Shown here: positions 13,100-23,828 of the stretch, piece by piece
Numbering within the stretch: the stretch's first letter is position 1
How the letters are laid out: each line of letters opens with the position of its first letter
From: Planococcus citri
Taxonomy: Eukaryota; Arthropoda; Insecta; Hemiptera; Pseudococcidae
DNA: 64,000 nt
Direction: 5' to 3'
NCBI RefSeq assembly: GCF_950023065.1
Contig: NC_088677.1
Location: 37,097,230 to 37,161,229, forward strand
Program-made: the position numbers and the translations under genes
Notes under the pieces: generated by a model
Databases searched by the model: none
What the model was told of the DNA's origin: nothing
Seen by the model: only the letters and a program-made list of their open reading frames with translations

Positions 13100-16000
13100 C
13101 TAAATATGTATGGCGACGGATCTACTATTGGACGTATTATTACGATTATGGTGCCTATGGAGCGAATGATGATGATGATTATGCGAATTGATATGCACAT
13201 GCCGATGCCTGTTGTTTTTCAGCCTTTGGTTATTGGGCACGTCTGGTAAAGCGAATCGTAACCTTTCCCAAAATAATTTTTCGCCCCATTGCAGGTACGT
13301 GTTATGTTTGAGGAACAACCTGAGGTCGGCATCTAGATCCTTGAATGGCACCTCGCCGAGTAAAATTACAATCAGTCTTTTTCGCCTGTCGCGCAGAACC
13401 TGATGATGAGCTGATTTGAACTCGTATCTGCTCCATTCGGATTTGATGAAGTTTTCCGAAAGCACCATAATGGTGCGCCGCGACGACTCGACAGCTTGCA
13501 CAATGGTGTCAGAGAGGTAACCGCCGATAGGAAACTCGCGATAGTGTAGACACAGCTTATACGGAGGGTCACCATTTTCGAGTATTGGCGCCAACTCCTC
13601 GGCCACAAAAATCTCGTCTTTCGCACTATAACTCACGAACGCATCGAATAACTTGTCACGATCATCCATTTCGATTTCACTAGTAGGGTAAAATAGACGA
13701 ACACCGAATTTCGAATAGAACCATATACGAAGCTCATCTTTGTACATACAGACGACGATTGCAATTATACCGAAAAAGAACAATAACGAAATCGCGATCA
13801 CAGTTATCGGTAAAAAGTGGTGCAAGTTTTGCTTGGAATCGGACTCGTTTGAGCTCAGGTTACCGTTGAGGGCGCCTTCGATGATATTGCTGGTGATATT
13901 GGAGAGTTGACTGGCTTCCTGGACACAGAACGAGGTGATATTGTCTGACATGATGGGAAACGAGAATTTGTACGAATGATTGTAGCATTTCATCTCTTTG
14001 CTGTCGACGATGGTGTTTTTCAAGTATTGCAGGTATTCTTGGACTTTTTGAACAAACTGGCATTCGCATGTCCAAGGGTTGTCGGCCAAGGTGACAGTAT
14101 TGAGCGACGAGGGTAGTTTCCAGATTGAGAACTGCGTCAAGTGGTTTTGGTCTAGACGTAGAGTGGAGAGTGCGTATGGAGTTATTAAAACGTTTGACTG
14201 GATCATGGAGATTCGATTGTTGTGTAAATATAACTCCTTCAGTTTATCTAGACCTTCGAACTCGTTACCTTTTAGAGATGTTATTCGGTTATTTTCTAGT
14301 CTGAGAATTTCGAGCTCTTTTAGACCATGAAACGTGCGATTATAGATGACTTCGATGTTGGAATTATTCAAGAATATCACCTTGAGTAATTTTCGGCCAA
14401 TGAAACTGTGGCTGGAAAGTACCCTGATGTCGTTACCGTCGAGATACAGCTGTGTAACATTCATTGGTATTTTCTCTGGTATACTGCCGTGGTACCCGGA
14501 TTTACTGCAAGATACGACGTTAGCATTGGCTGACATGCTATGGTAACAGGTGCAATTAGCCGGACATACGACTTTACAATCGCAGGCGTCAAAATCGCAG
14601 CAATCGCACATACTTCGTTTGGCGCACTCCAACTCGTAACGACATAGGAACTGATCAGCTGTAGCCTCCTTTAATGGTACGACGGAATTCTCTCGATTAT
14701 ACAGCAGCTCGCATTTCACCTCGTTCAAATCAGCTAATATTGGTCTATTTCGTTCCGGTTCGACCGAATAGCTTTGCAACCACTGCATGGTGCAGTCGCA
14801 CTGGAATGGATTATCGGCTACGTAGAATTCGGGTAACGTTCGGCCAGCCGGAACTGAAGATATTCGAAGCGAATGCGGAGTCAGGATTTTCAACTGGTTT
14901 CCAACCAAGTCGACTTTGGTAAGATTGTATTTTTTGAAAAACGCGTACGATTGGATTTTGGAGATCTGATTATTGGCCAGGTTCAAGCTTTGCACGTTGT
15001 CTGGAATTGAGCTGCCGGTGATCTCAGTCAGCCTGTTGTTGCTGGCGTCGAATACGCTGAGCTGAAGTTGATTCTCGATTTCGAAATGGTTACCAAGCTC
15101 GGTGATCTTGTTACCGTGTATGTCGAGCCACTGCAAACCAGTTGGAATCAAAGCGTAGTCGAACCATTCAAGAAAATTTTCCGAAATATTTAACCAGACT
15201 AGATTTGGCAGCTTGGAAAATAATCCGCCCACTTCGATCAGGTAGTTACCATCGATACGTATAGCAACCACTTTGAGATTAGCGTCGAATGTGCCTTGAT
15301 CGATTTTACGAATTTTATTGTTGGATAAATTGATGATCTGCAATTCGGTCAGCTGATCAAAGACGCCTTTGCGAACCTCGGTGATGTTATTTTCCGTCAA
15401 ACGTAAACCGACTAGCTGATTCATAACCGGAAACGAGGTCAATAAGATTTGCGAAATTCGATTTGTGCCCAAATCCAACGTTTTCAAGTTCGGAATGTTT
15501 TTCAAAGCGACCGGAATATCCGCCAGCTCGTTACCGTTCAAATGTAGATCTTCCATATTGGTGGAATTATGGAAAGCTTCATCGTCGACGTAGCTGATTT
15601 GATTATTATCCAGAGCCAGCAACGTTAGCCCGGATAAGCTGGCGAATGTGAAACCGTCGATTCGTTTGATTTTATTATTGGACAGCACCAAAGTGGTTAA
15701 TTCGTAGAGCGACGCGAACGTATTACCAGGTATGGAATGAATGGCGTTATTTTCTAAACGTAGTATTTGAAGTTGAAACAGGTCGCGGAACATGTACGCG
15801 TCCAGTTTGGTTATATTATTGCCGGACAGGTTGAGTACGATTAATCGCGCAAGACCGCTGAACGTGGCCGAATTAATCCATTCTTCGGTTAATTGGTTTT
15901 GCGATAAATCTAAGACTAGAAGTTTGCCCAAATCGTTGAATAATCCGGGAGCTAACATGGTTATGGAATTATTTTGCAAATGTATTTCCTTTATTTGCCT

Positions 16001-16864
16001 CGTATCGGTGAACAACTCGGGAGGCAGGTAGACTAGTTTATTATTAGCGAGGTTCAGCACCGATAACGACGACAAATTATCGAACGCGTGATCAGCGATC
16101 ACAGTCATCGCGTTGTCTTGCAAATAAAGCTCTTCGAGTAAGCTCAAACGCGAGAAAACTTTCTGAGGTAACGAGTCGATGGTATTATTGGATAAATCCA
16201 GCACGCGTAGATTTTCGCCGCATTTCAACACCTCGTTGTTTTCGTTGAACATGAAATTACCAACGCTGGTCAACTTGTTACGGGTGAGATTCAAGTAGTG
16301 TAGATTCTGCAGAGGGCAAAACACACCTTCAGGTAAACTGCGTATGTTGTTGCAGCTGAAATCGAGCCTTTCCAGCAAATGCAGATCGTCGGCGAACACA
16401 TTCGGATACACTTCCAAGCTCATACCGGACCAATCATCGTTATGCGTGATGAAAGTGAGATTTCGTAATTGGCGAAGCCCGCGAAAAGCACCCGCGGTCA
16501 CATTACCGATTTTACAAAACTCGAGCGATAAATCTTTGAGATCGATTAGCGTTTGAAAACTACCCGGATTCACGGAACTTTTAAAGAAAAACATTTCACT
16601 GCACACTATTTTTAGTTTCACCGTGTATTGAGGCTGTATAACGCTCAAGTTGGTTTTCTCGATTTCCGAATTGATCGTCCGAAGACGACACACCAAGGCG
16701 ACCTCCTGGTCATCGGGCAAATTGGCGGAAACCTCTTGTTCGCCATCGGCCGTAACCGAATACCATTTACACTCGTCCGGCGCCTGATAACGGAGCGATT
16801 TTCCGGATATTATCAATAGCATGGTACCGACAATGGCTACGAAAAACGCCGAACCGGAATGCAT
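13100..16864 (-). CDS. Long Toll receptor (Toll-6/Toll-7/Tollo class), single exon, 1254 aa
   Basis: Type I membrane receptor of the Toll family. The long Tolls of this class act mainly in cell-surface recognition, epithelial patterning and, in some insects, immunity. Seen here: hydrophobic signal peptide (about 1-21); a long leucine-rich repeat array (about 105-665) with regular LxxLxLxxN units; a cysteine cap with NPFQCDC at 685-691 and partners near 718 and 741; a cysteine cluster at 747-773 opening a second LRR block (about 801-925); a second cap with NPWTCEC at 929-935; one transmembrane helix at about 1018-1040; and a TIR domain at about 1072-1208 with box 1 FDAFVSYSAKDE, box 2 LCLHYREFPIGG and the FW of box 3 at 1198-1199. 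The tail (1217-1240) is histidine-rich. Uninterrupted coding over 3.7 kb fits the intronless long-Toll group. The start gives a proper signal peptide and has A at -3. The exact paralogue is not certain; a tree would settle it. Confidence 0.95.
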   Translation of the reverse strand: MHSGSAFFVAIVGTMLLIISGKSLRYQAPDECKWYSVTADGEQEVSANLPDDQEVALVCRLRTINSEIEKTNLSVIQPQYTVKLKIVCSEMFFFKSSVNPGSFQTLIDLKDLSLEFCKIGNVTAGAFRGLRQLRNLTFITHNDDWSGMSLEVYPNVFADDLHLLERLDFSCNNIRSLPEGVFCPLQNLHYLNLTRNKLTSVGNFMFNENNEVLKCGENLRVLDLSNNTIDSLPQKVFSRLSLLEELYLQDNAMTVIADHAFDNLSSLSVLNLANNKLVYLPPELFTDTRQIKEIHLQNNSITMLAPGLFNDLGKLLVLDLSQNQLTEEWINSATFSGLARLIVLNLSGNNITKLDAYMFRDLFQLQILRLENNAIHSIPGNTFASLYELTTLVLSNNKIKRIDGFTFASLSGLTLLALDNNQISYVDDEAFHNSTNMEDLHLNGNELADIPVALKNIPNLKTLDLGTNRISQILLTSFPVMNQLVGLRLTENNITEVRKGVFDQLTELQIINLSNNKIRKIDQGTFDANLKVVAIRIDGNYLIEVGGLFSKLPNLVWLNISENFLEWFDYALIPTGLQWLDIHGNKITELGNHFEIENQLQLSVFDASNNRLTEITGSSIPDNVQSLNLANNQISKIQSYAFFKKYNLTKVDLVGNQLKILTPHSLRISSVPAGRTLPEFYVADNPFQCDCTMQWLQSYSVEPERNRPILADLNEVKCELLYNRENSVVPLKEATADQFLCRYELECAKRSMCDCCDFDACDCKVVCPANCTCYHSMSANANVVSCSKSGYHGSIPEKIPMNVTQLYLDGNDIRVLSSHSFIGRKLLKVIFLNNSNIEVIYNRTFHGLKELEILRLENNRITSLKGNEFEGLDKLKELYLHNNRISMIQSNVLITPYALSTLRLDQNHLTQFSIWKLPSSLNTVTLADNPWTCECQFVQKVQEYLQYLKNTIVDSKEMKCYNHSYKFSFPIMSDNITSFCVQEASQLSNITSNIIEGALNGNLSSNESDSKQNLHHFLPITVIAISLLFFFGIIAIVVCMYKDELRIWFYSKFGVRLFYPTSEIEMDDRDKLFDAFVSYSAKDEIFVAEELAPILENGDPPYKLCLHYREFPIGGYLSDTIVQAVESSRRTIMVLSENFIKSEWSRYEFKSAHHQVLRDRRKRLIVILLGEVPFKDLDADLRLFLKHNTYLQWGEKLFWERLRFALPDVPNNQRLKNNRHRHVHINSHNHHHHSLHRHHNRNNTSNSRSVAIHI

Positions 16865-17530
16865 GATTTAAACTTTGAAATTTTCACGCGCGCGACGCAT
16901 TTTCTTCACTCACGATCTTTCACCTTAAAAGGTAAAAGAAAAACTCGCAACGATCGAAATCGTACGCACACAAATCATCGAACCATCGAACGCGCGAATC
17001 TTACAACACTGGCACCACATATTCATCATTTTTTTTATTCAACACTTTTCTATAATTTAACACATTCAACATTATGGGTAACTTGTTTTAACGATATAGG
17101 TACACTCGCGTAATAATCCGATCGAAAACCGCCTTCGAAACGTATAACGATGCAGTAGGAAAAAATAACAAGAAACTCGAATTGAACTTGAAACGATCGA
17201 CACGATCACGCATTCTACACTTCGTCAAGTCCACAACTAAATGTTGCTACGATTCGTAAACTCGTTTGCCAGCTCTGCAGAATAACACCATCTAACCTCC
17301 TGAAACTAGAATCCCCCACCAATTCGGTCATCACTAGACCGGCTGTTGGCTGCGGGAAACACTCGAACCAGTATACACACTTGGCGGGCAAAACGACGTT
17401 CTCGTGTACGAGGATGAATATGCTGCATGTGTTGTGTATTTATCGCCTTTGAAATTCTCCCTTCGTTTAAATATTATCCAAATTGCGCCTTCGAATAACT
17501 GTGTAGTTGAATATTCGAACACGTTTTGAC
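16865..17530 (-). promoter_or_regulatory. Toll 5' UTR and likely promoter region
   Basis: The DNA upstream of the Toll start codon on the minus strand is richer in CpG than the surrounding sequence (CGCGCGCGA near 16885, several CGATCG and TCGAA words up to about 17230). I see no clear TATA box or initiator that fixes a start site, and a 5' UTR intron cannot be excluded. Confidence 0.3.
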
Positions 17531-18390
17531 ATCTCGTTAATTCATCGACCCTACCTCTGCCTTGCGTAGATTATGTAGATGCAGGCCTACAGCTACCCAC
17601 TGCGAACGTAGAATCCTGCAATGTGTACATGCAACGCATCCCTTACCAGCCTTTTACCTTGTATTACCTACATGTTTTCTATTTTTTGTTCTGAAACTAC
17701 CTGTACCTGTCTCTCTCCGTTGGATATGCGCGAGACAGGGCTAGAAATTAACCAGCATGAGAATTAGGTGCACACTGCACACAGCTATTTTTTTTTAGTT
17801 TTAAAAAATGACCCTCCCTTGCTTGTTTAACGAGACACTGTGTGTTTCTTCTTTTTATACCTATAATTTATTTTTCATTTTCACTCTCGTTCGATTTATT
17901 TTTTACCATTTCTGTAGAGTTGTCGGTCTTCGAATTGTTTGTCGCACCTACGGTGTGATTAAGGGATGAATTTTAAATGATTTTGACTGCTTGTTAGTAA
18001 CAAGATGCGAGAAATACTTACCTATACATAGCTACGAGTGTACCAATGTACACGATCGAAGTGCGGTTGATGGCGTGTTTTCGTTTAATTTCACGCTGTT
18101 TTGAACGAGAATGCTTGACAGCATTATTTTAAGGGGTGAAATATTTTAATTTAATTATGTGTCTGAATAATTTGTAGGAATTTTTCGATGTTAATTTCGA
18201 ACTCACTAACAAGATGATTAGTACACGTTTGTTTGGGATTCATGTTCATGTGGACTGTTCGTATCGTTATTAGAAACATGCAAGACTGTAAAAATCAGGT
18301 TTTATTTTTATGTCGGATACTGAAAATTAGGCCTGCATTTTGGTAAAGTGAAATTATGAAGCGAAACCAAGAAACTCAAATTTCTTTTCA
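17531..18390. other. Gene-free stretch
   Basis: Upstream side of the Toll gene. No coding region; the short frames here lack protein-like composition. It may contain regulatory DNA for the Toll gene, but no motif stands out. Confidence 0.4.
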
Positions 18391-19700
18391 ATTTTTTTCA
18401 AGATTTTATTCTCATTTTTTCTCTTATCGAATTACTCGATCTTATCCCATATTTTACACTCGATTTGAAAACTACTGAGTTGCCAAATTCCATCTCCAAA
18501 TTCACAGGAGAACCATTCGAGAAGTCCATCTCTGATTTGAACGGGGGCCATGAGTTCTGGAAAGAACATGGTCTGAAACTCTCATAGCCTTTATAGCTTC
18601 CCATAAATAATTTTCGATTTTTCGTGAATTTTTGAAAACTTGAAATTAACCATTTTCGGATATTAATATCTTTTTAAAAAATGCATGCTTACTCAATAAA
18701 AATGATGAAAATTAGTCTAGAAACTGATGCCACCGCTCCCAAACTGAAGTTTATCGTTCCAGCCATTCTCTAAAGTCCTCTGCGTGATTTTCGATTCCCT
18801 CAGACGTGGAAATACTTTAGAAACTAAATATCGAGTTGTGGCTTTAATGGTTCATTCGAATTTGAGCCGTTTCAGGCGGACACTTCGAGGGTGTTTTTTG
18901 ACTAGCACTCTCCGCTCTCTTAAATAAGCAGGATAAAAAAAAAGTCGAGATATTTACCTGGAAATGAGGTCAAATGTAGATAAACTTTTTGAATATATTG
19001 AGAATAAGCCATAAATCGATTTTAAGCCACCCAAAAATGATTTTCACGCTTTCTGAAGAATTTTGAAATTTTAAAAATATCGAAAATTGTGCTGGAGGCT
19101 CCAGAATGGCTCGAACTGATGAAATTCGGATTCAAAAAAGTTGGTTTTAGTCAAGATACAGCCATTCGTGCTTATTTCAAAAATATCTCTGCGAACATAA
19201 AATTTTTGATTTTTTGATTTTTTTTTCACCTAGTAAAATAGTAAGTATTTTGGTCATAAAAATACGCTCTAGTTGTTCCCCTGAAAATCGGCTCAAATTT
19301 TGATAAACTCTTTAAACAGGTCGAGAACAAACTACAACACTCAAGCCAAATTGATTTTCATACTTTTGTATAGAGAAATTTCGAAATGCTTTATGCTGGA
19401 GAATAATATTAAAAAATCCATCAAAAATTGAAAAAAAAATTGGTCAACTGAAATATTTTTGGCTGTAGTGTTTTCTGACCATGCTTTTTCCGAAAATCGC
19501 GGTCTCATTCTAGTCGGAGACGGACACCTCGAGAGGTTCCCCTAATGAGATTACTTGGATTTTTAGCAACGGAGTCCACATTTTGTGGATTTAGAATTTG
19601 ATCTGTGCACCGAACTTGAATGTGATCGGTTCACTCATTTTTGAAGATATGAACTGAAGCTAAAGAAAGTAATGAGAGCTACAAAAAGTCAACTGTTTTA
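18391..19700. repeat. Degenerate dispersed repeat with internal tandem duplication (~322 bp period)
   Basis: Two diverged copies lie head to tail. The segment starting at 18971 (CAAATGTAGATAAAC, then a GAGAATAAGCC stretch and TGATTTTCACGCTTT) recurs from 19293 (CAAATTTTGATAAAC, then GAGAACAAACT and TGATTTTCATACTTT). A core near 19089-19110 contains CTGGAGGCTCCAGAATGGC, the same motif (either strand, degenerate) as in the repeats near 22.98, 45.1, 48.7 and 60.7 kb. No coding remnants; probably an old non-autonomous transposon family. Confidence 0.5.
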
Positions 19701-22700
19701 TCCACGTTGGAATAATTGTGTTCTTAAAAACAAAATCAAAAGAAGCCGAGTAAGTACACGTTTCAATCTGGACAATTCTTGATTTTTTCTCAAGTTCTAA
19801 ATTGAAAATTTTACAAATTCTGTTAACTGAACGCAACATAAGATTGAGTTATGTGTTTACTTTTTTAAAAAATCAATCAAATTTTGTTTATGTTGTAAAA
19901 TTTGAGTTTATATGTATCTACTGTACATATTTGAATTGAAAATTGAAACTTTTTACATTTGGATGTACCTACGACCTACCCTTTTCCTGGTTGTAAATCG
20001 TTTTTGAACTGAAAAAATCAACTTAAGAATTCCAAAATTTGGTTCAGAGATGTGAGTGAGAGTCGTCCCTGTTTTGTGGAATAATTGGAAAGTGGTTAGA
20101 GATGAAATGGGTTACTGAAAATAGAAAATTTTCAGATTTATCTTGCTGAAATCTGCTTCTTACTTTGAAAGTTATTGTGGACTTAATCGTTTTCTTATCT
20201 ACTTTGAAGTTTGAATCTCAAAATCCGTAATTATTTTCAAAAAACCATTTGAAGGTGATTGTCTATAGTTATCTGATCGTAAGATTTAACTGTCCCCTCC
20301 CCCAATTTGATTACTTTCCTTCTGATAGGAACAGCAAGATGAGAGTATTTTTATGTTTCAAGCATTTACTTACACTTTTAATATTTTTATTATTGTGGTT
20401 CTTTTTTAAAATGAATAAATTTCGCAATAAACATGCTGCGATGACCCATTTGCATTATGTATTTTATAACTATTCTATCGAGAGGGAGTGCGCATAGGAT
20501 CTGGCTGTGAAAAAGAAAAAGTATCTGACGTGACTTTTGTATTGGCTTGTGTAATTTTCCCTGTAACTTCTGTAACAATTATAAGAATTATTTCGTTCAT
20601 ATTTCTTTCAAAGAGCACAGTTATCTATGTGTATCCGTGGGGCTTGAAAAAATGGTTACGTAGGCCGAGAACAAAAACTCCATATTTAACTCTTCTGTCT
20701 TATCCTCAGACAATTAATATATACGCGAGTAAAATTTTATAGAAAATTTTCTCATTACTTGGACTTGGTGGGCTAGATGAGAGAGGCATCAAAAAGCAAG
20801 GCAGCCTACTCGAAGAAAAAGTGTTAACGAATGATTATTCACATTAATGACAAATCGTCGTCGGTTGTAATTTCTCTCCGGGTAATGTTCCAATTTGAAC
20901 CAATTATGCGTTAACTATGAATAATATTTCATTTGGAATTACCTTTTGTTAATTCTTTGAACGGATATTTATTATAAGTTGGTGTTTTTTTCCTTGTTAT
21001 TGTTCCATTTTTTTTTTTTTTTATTAATCATCGCGGCGACAGACGAAAATCGTCAAAGTAAATACCTACCTATTTTGCTAATTACGTAAAGATCCAGACG
21101 ATGTGTGTGTTTTTGTTTTGAAGGAATTGATCGTTGTTCGATAAATTTGGATATATTGAAGGAGAACTTGGGCTAATTTTAACCCCACGTAAATATGAAA
21201 AAAAGAAAGAAAAGTAATGTATAAAAAATTATGATTATCTCGTATCAAGATGACGTATGAACTAATCGTTCAACAACTTGTACAGTTGACAAGCTTAATA
21301 AGTACCTATAGCTACCTACGTTGTTATTGAGACAGGTTGAATATTCTGCATTGTTTTACGTTATATATTTTTTTTTCGTCGGTGTTTTTTTGTTTTCGTT
21401 TTGATAAATAAGCCGATTATTTATTGTGACATGTACAATTACGGTCGAATTTTGTGTAAAAAGTGTCCTTTTTTTTGAACCCTTAAGGAAACATTAAATC
21501 ATCGGGCACGCCTGGCTCGTATAGTTTCAAAATAAATATGTGTATACCCTGCGCTCGGTTATGGGACGCCCTTCCGGTCGTACGTATTAGATGTGCGGCT
21601 GATACGGTACCGGGCTATTTTTTATATTTACATTAAAATACAATCAATAAATCTAATATTAAGAAGTCGCCGTGTTTTACGCTATAATTTAGTTTAAATT
21701 GCCGTTTCAAACTACCAGTTCCATTGCATATGATTACCAAGAGCAGACTGCGTTGCCCTACAGCATCTAGAACCGGATACCAAATTATTTGTTAAAGGAT
21801 GTATTCGGCTCGTTATTGTTGTACTATGTGTTTTTTTTGCCGACTACACGAATAAAATGGTATTTCGTTCCGAATTTTTCGGTATTTAACGTTTTCATCA
21901 GATGCGAAAGGTTTTGCAACCGTTTTAGGGGGCAACGGAAGCCGGTTCATGCATTTAATTGATAGATTTGATTAGAACTTTCAGTCTGTCATATAATAAT
22001 TATAGAATGATTAATTTTTCTGTTACAGGTATGGAATTTTTTTTACGTCCACCGTGTTGGTAATATATATTTGAAAAATGAGCGAAACGTGTGTTGCGAA
22101 CACTTTGTGGTACGTAGAACATACTATAATGTTATGTATGGAGTAGAGCAGTTTTTAAGATTAATTAATACGTAACTGGCCACCTTATAAGTTATGAGAG
22201 TCGTTGAAGAAGATCAGATTCTATAAATCTATTTTATCTTCGATGGTAGGTACCTAGACCTACCTACACTTGTATCGTACTCGAGGAACTCTGCCAATTA
22301 TCAGCAGGCATGCAGTTTTAGTGTCTTATGATATAATATCATTAATGAATCCCCTACTTATTGCTATAAATTGTATTGAACGGGGAGGCAAATTGGAATG
22401 TTACATTGTTTGGTTACAACCCAAATACCATCACGTACTGTTATCATATGTTTTGCTATTTTCAGTCATAATACATACTTAAATGGCAAAATCCTCACCT
22501 CGTCATTTTGAAATTGAAAGAACCTTTCGTAGGTATGATGTGTGGAAAAATAGCGACACAAAAAGCTTCAGCTTGGGTTCCAAATTTTTGATTTTTCAAA
22601 GTTTATTTTTTCATTTTTATCGAATTTTTAAATTTTGTGGTAGCATGTCGTCATGCAACTATGTACTGTATTTGATGCTGCGGTTTTTGCGTTTGAAAGC

Positions 22701-22739
22701 TTCAAAATTGGATGTGAAATTAGTGTACCTTACTTAGTC
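19701..22739. other. Gene-free stretch with a CpG-richer patch
   Basis: No supportable gene. The part from about 21490 to 21930 is less AT-rich than its flanks and has many CpG words (CGGTCGTACG near 21576, GGTACCGGGC near 21607, AACGGAAGCCGG near 21934). It has no open frame of useful length on either strand, so conserved noncoding or UTR sequence is more likely than an exon. Confidence 0.35.
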
Positions 22740-23110
22740 CAATGGTGATGGACATTAATTTTTGAACTGAGCTCAGCTAAATCGGAAGAGTACACAGAAG
22801 TACACGCGTTAAAGTGTATTTTTCGATTTTTGGTGAAATTTTGATAATCAAATCAGGTCCAAAATTGGATGGAAAAAAATCAAAACTTCACCAAATCGAC
22901 CTAAAAAATCTAAATTGGCATGAATCGTATTTTCGATTTTCCAAATAGATTGAAAGCGGCTTAGAATAGTTTTGAACAGTTCTGGAACTTCCAGCAGATT
23001 TTCAAAGTTTGAAATTCCCACAAAATTTTACTTCGTGAATTTGGGAATCTAAAAAATTTACCTACTTTATTCACTAATTGGTGCTTGTTAGTGGCCCACT
23101 TGCCCAATTA
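22740..23110. repeat. Copy of the GGAGCCTCCAG-core dispersed repeat
   Basis: Contains GATTGAAAGCGGCTTAG (about 22957) followed by TTTTGAACAGTTCTGGAAC and TTCCAGCAGATTTTC. A close counterpart is at 60.66-60.72 kb (TTTTGAGCAGTTCTGAAGC). The right edge, GTGGCCCACTTGCCCAATTAC near 23092, is similar to GTGACCCACTTGACCGATTAC near 34524, suggesting a shared repeat end. Confidence 0.45.
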
Positions 23111-23572
23111 CACTCGATTTTTCCAAAATAGGTTTCTGTTGGTTAACCATAATTTTATATGCCAGTTTGGCTGTCTTGTTAGTTTTTTTAATTTATTGTT
23201 TTGGCTTAAGTATCGAAATTCGAAGCATTTCTCAGTTTGAAGATAATACAGGCAAAGACTGAAAAGATCCTGCAAAAGTCCTGCATTTAAAAAAAAACAC
23301 TTCGAGAGAGCCTCCAACTTCATTGAATGGAGAATTTAAATGTTGAACAAATGAAAAGTTCGAAATTTGACTTTTTTTTCATCAGTCCAATTCTGGAAAT
23401 TGCGCTCACGCGCGTTAAGCTGTCATTTAAAATTGAAACAAATTTTAAAGTAGGGACTTTTTACATTAGTTATTCGAAGTATCGAAGTTTCGTATTTTCA
23501 AAAGTATTGAATCATGTTCAGCACCTTCGAATCAAATTGTAACACTATAACCATAACATCGCTCATGAACAC

Positions 23573-23828
23573 AATTGAAGAGCTCTATTCCAAAGTGGGT
23601 TAAGTCATTTTTAAAAAATGCACGTTTTACGGATATTTTTACTTCAAAAGTGGGTTAAGTCATCGATTTTTCAAAATAATTTTTTCTACAAGCAATTTGT
23701 TCTATGTCTACAGAAAGGAAAGGCGCACCGACCTTTCGAAACAGAACAAATTTTAGCAACAAAAATTTTAAACGGATTTTTTGGGGGGAAAAATGACTTG
23801 ACCCACTTTGGAATAGAGCACTTCAATT
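23573..23828. mobile_element. MITE-like hairpin element, 256 bp, 40-bp terminal inverted repeats
   Basis: The left arm from 23573 reads AATTGAAGAGCTCTATTCC, then AAAGTGGGTTAAGTCATTTTT. The right arm, ending at 23828, reads on the reverse strand AATTGAAGTGCTCTATTCC, then AAAGTGGGTCAAGTCATTTTT. The arms differ at about two of 40 positions. An internal extra copy of AAAGTGGGTTAAGTCAT lies at about 23647-23663. No transposase. The outer words GAAG...ATTCCAAA match the element at 51307-51690. Confidence 0.7.

Noticed and set aside
13188..16819. Numerous 60-84 codon frames on both strands inside the Toll gene
   Set aside because: All are shadows of the Toll coding frame; none has independent signals.
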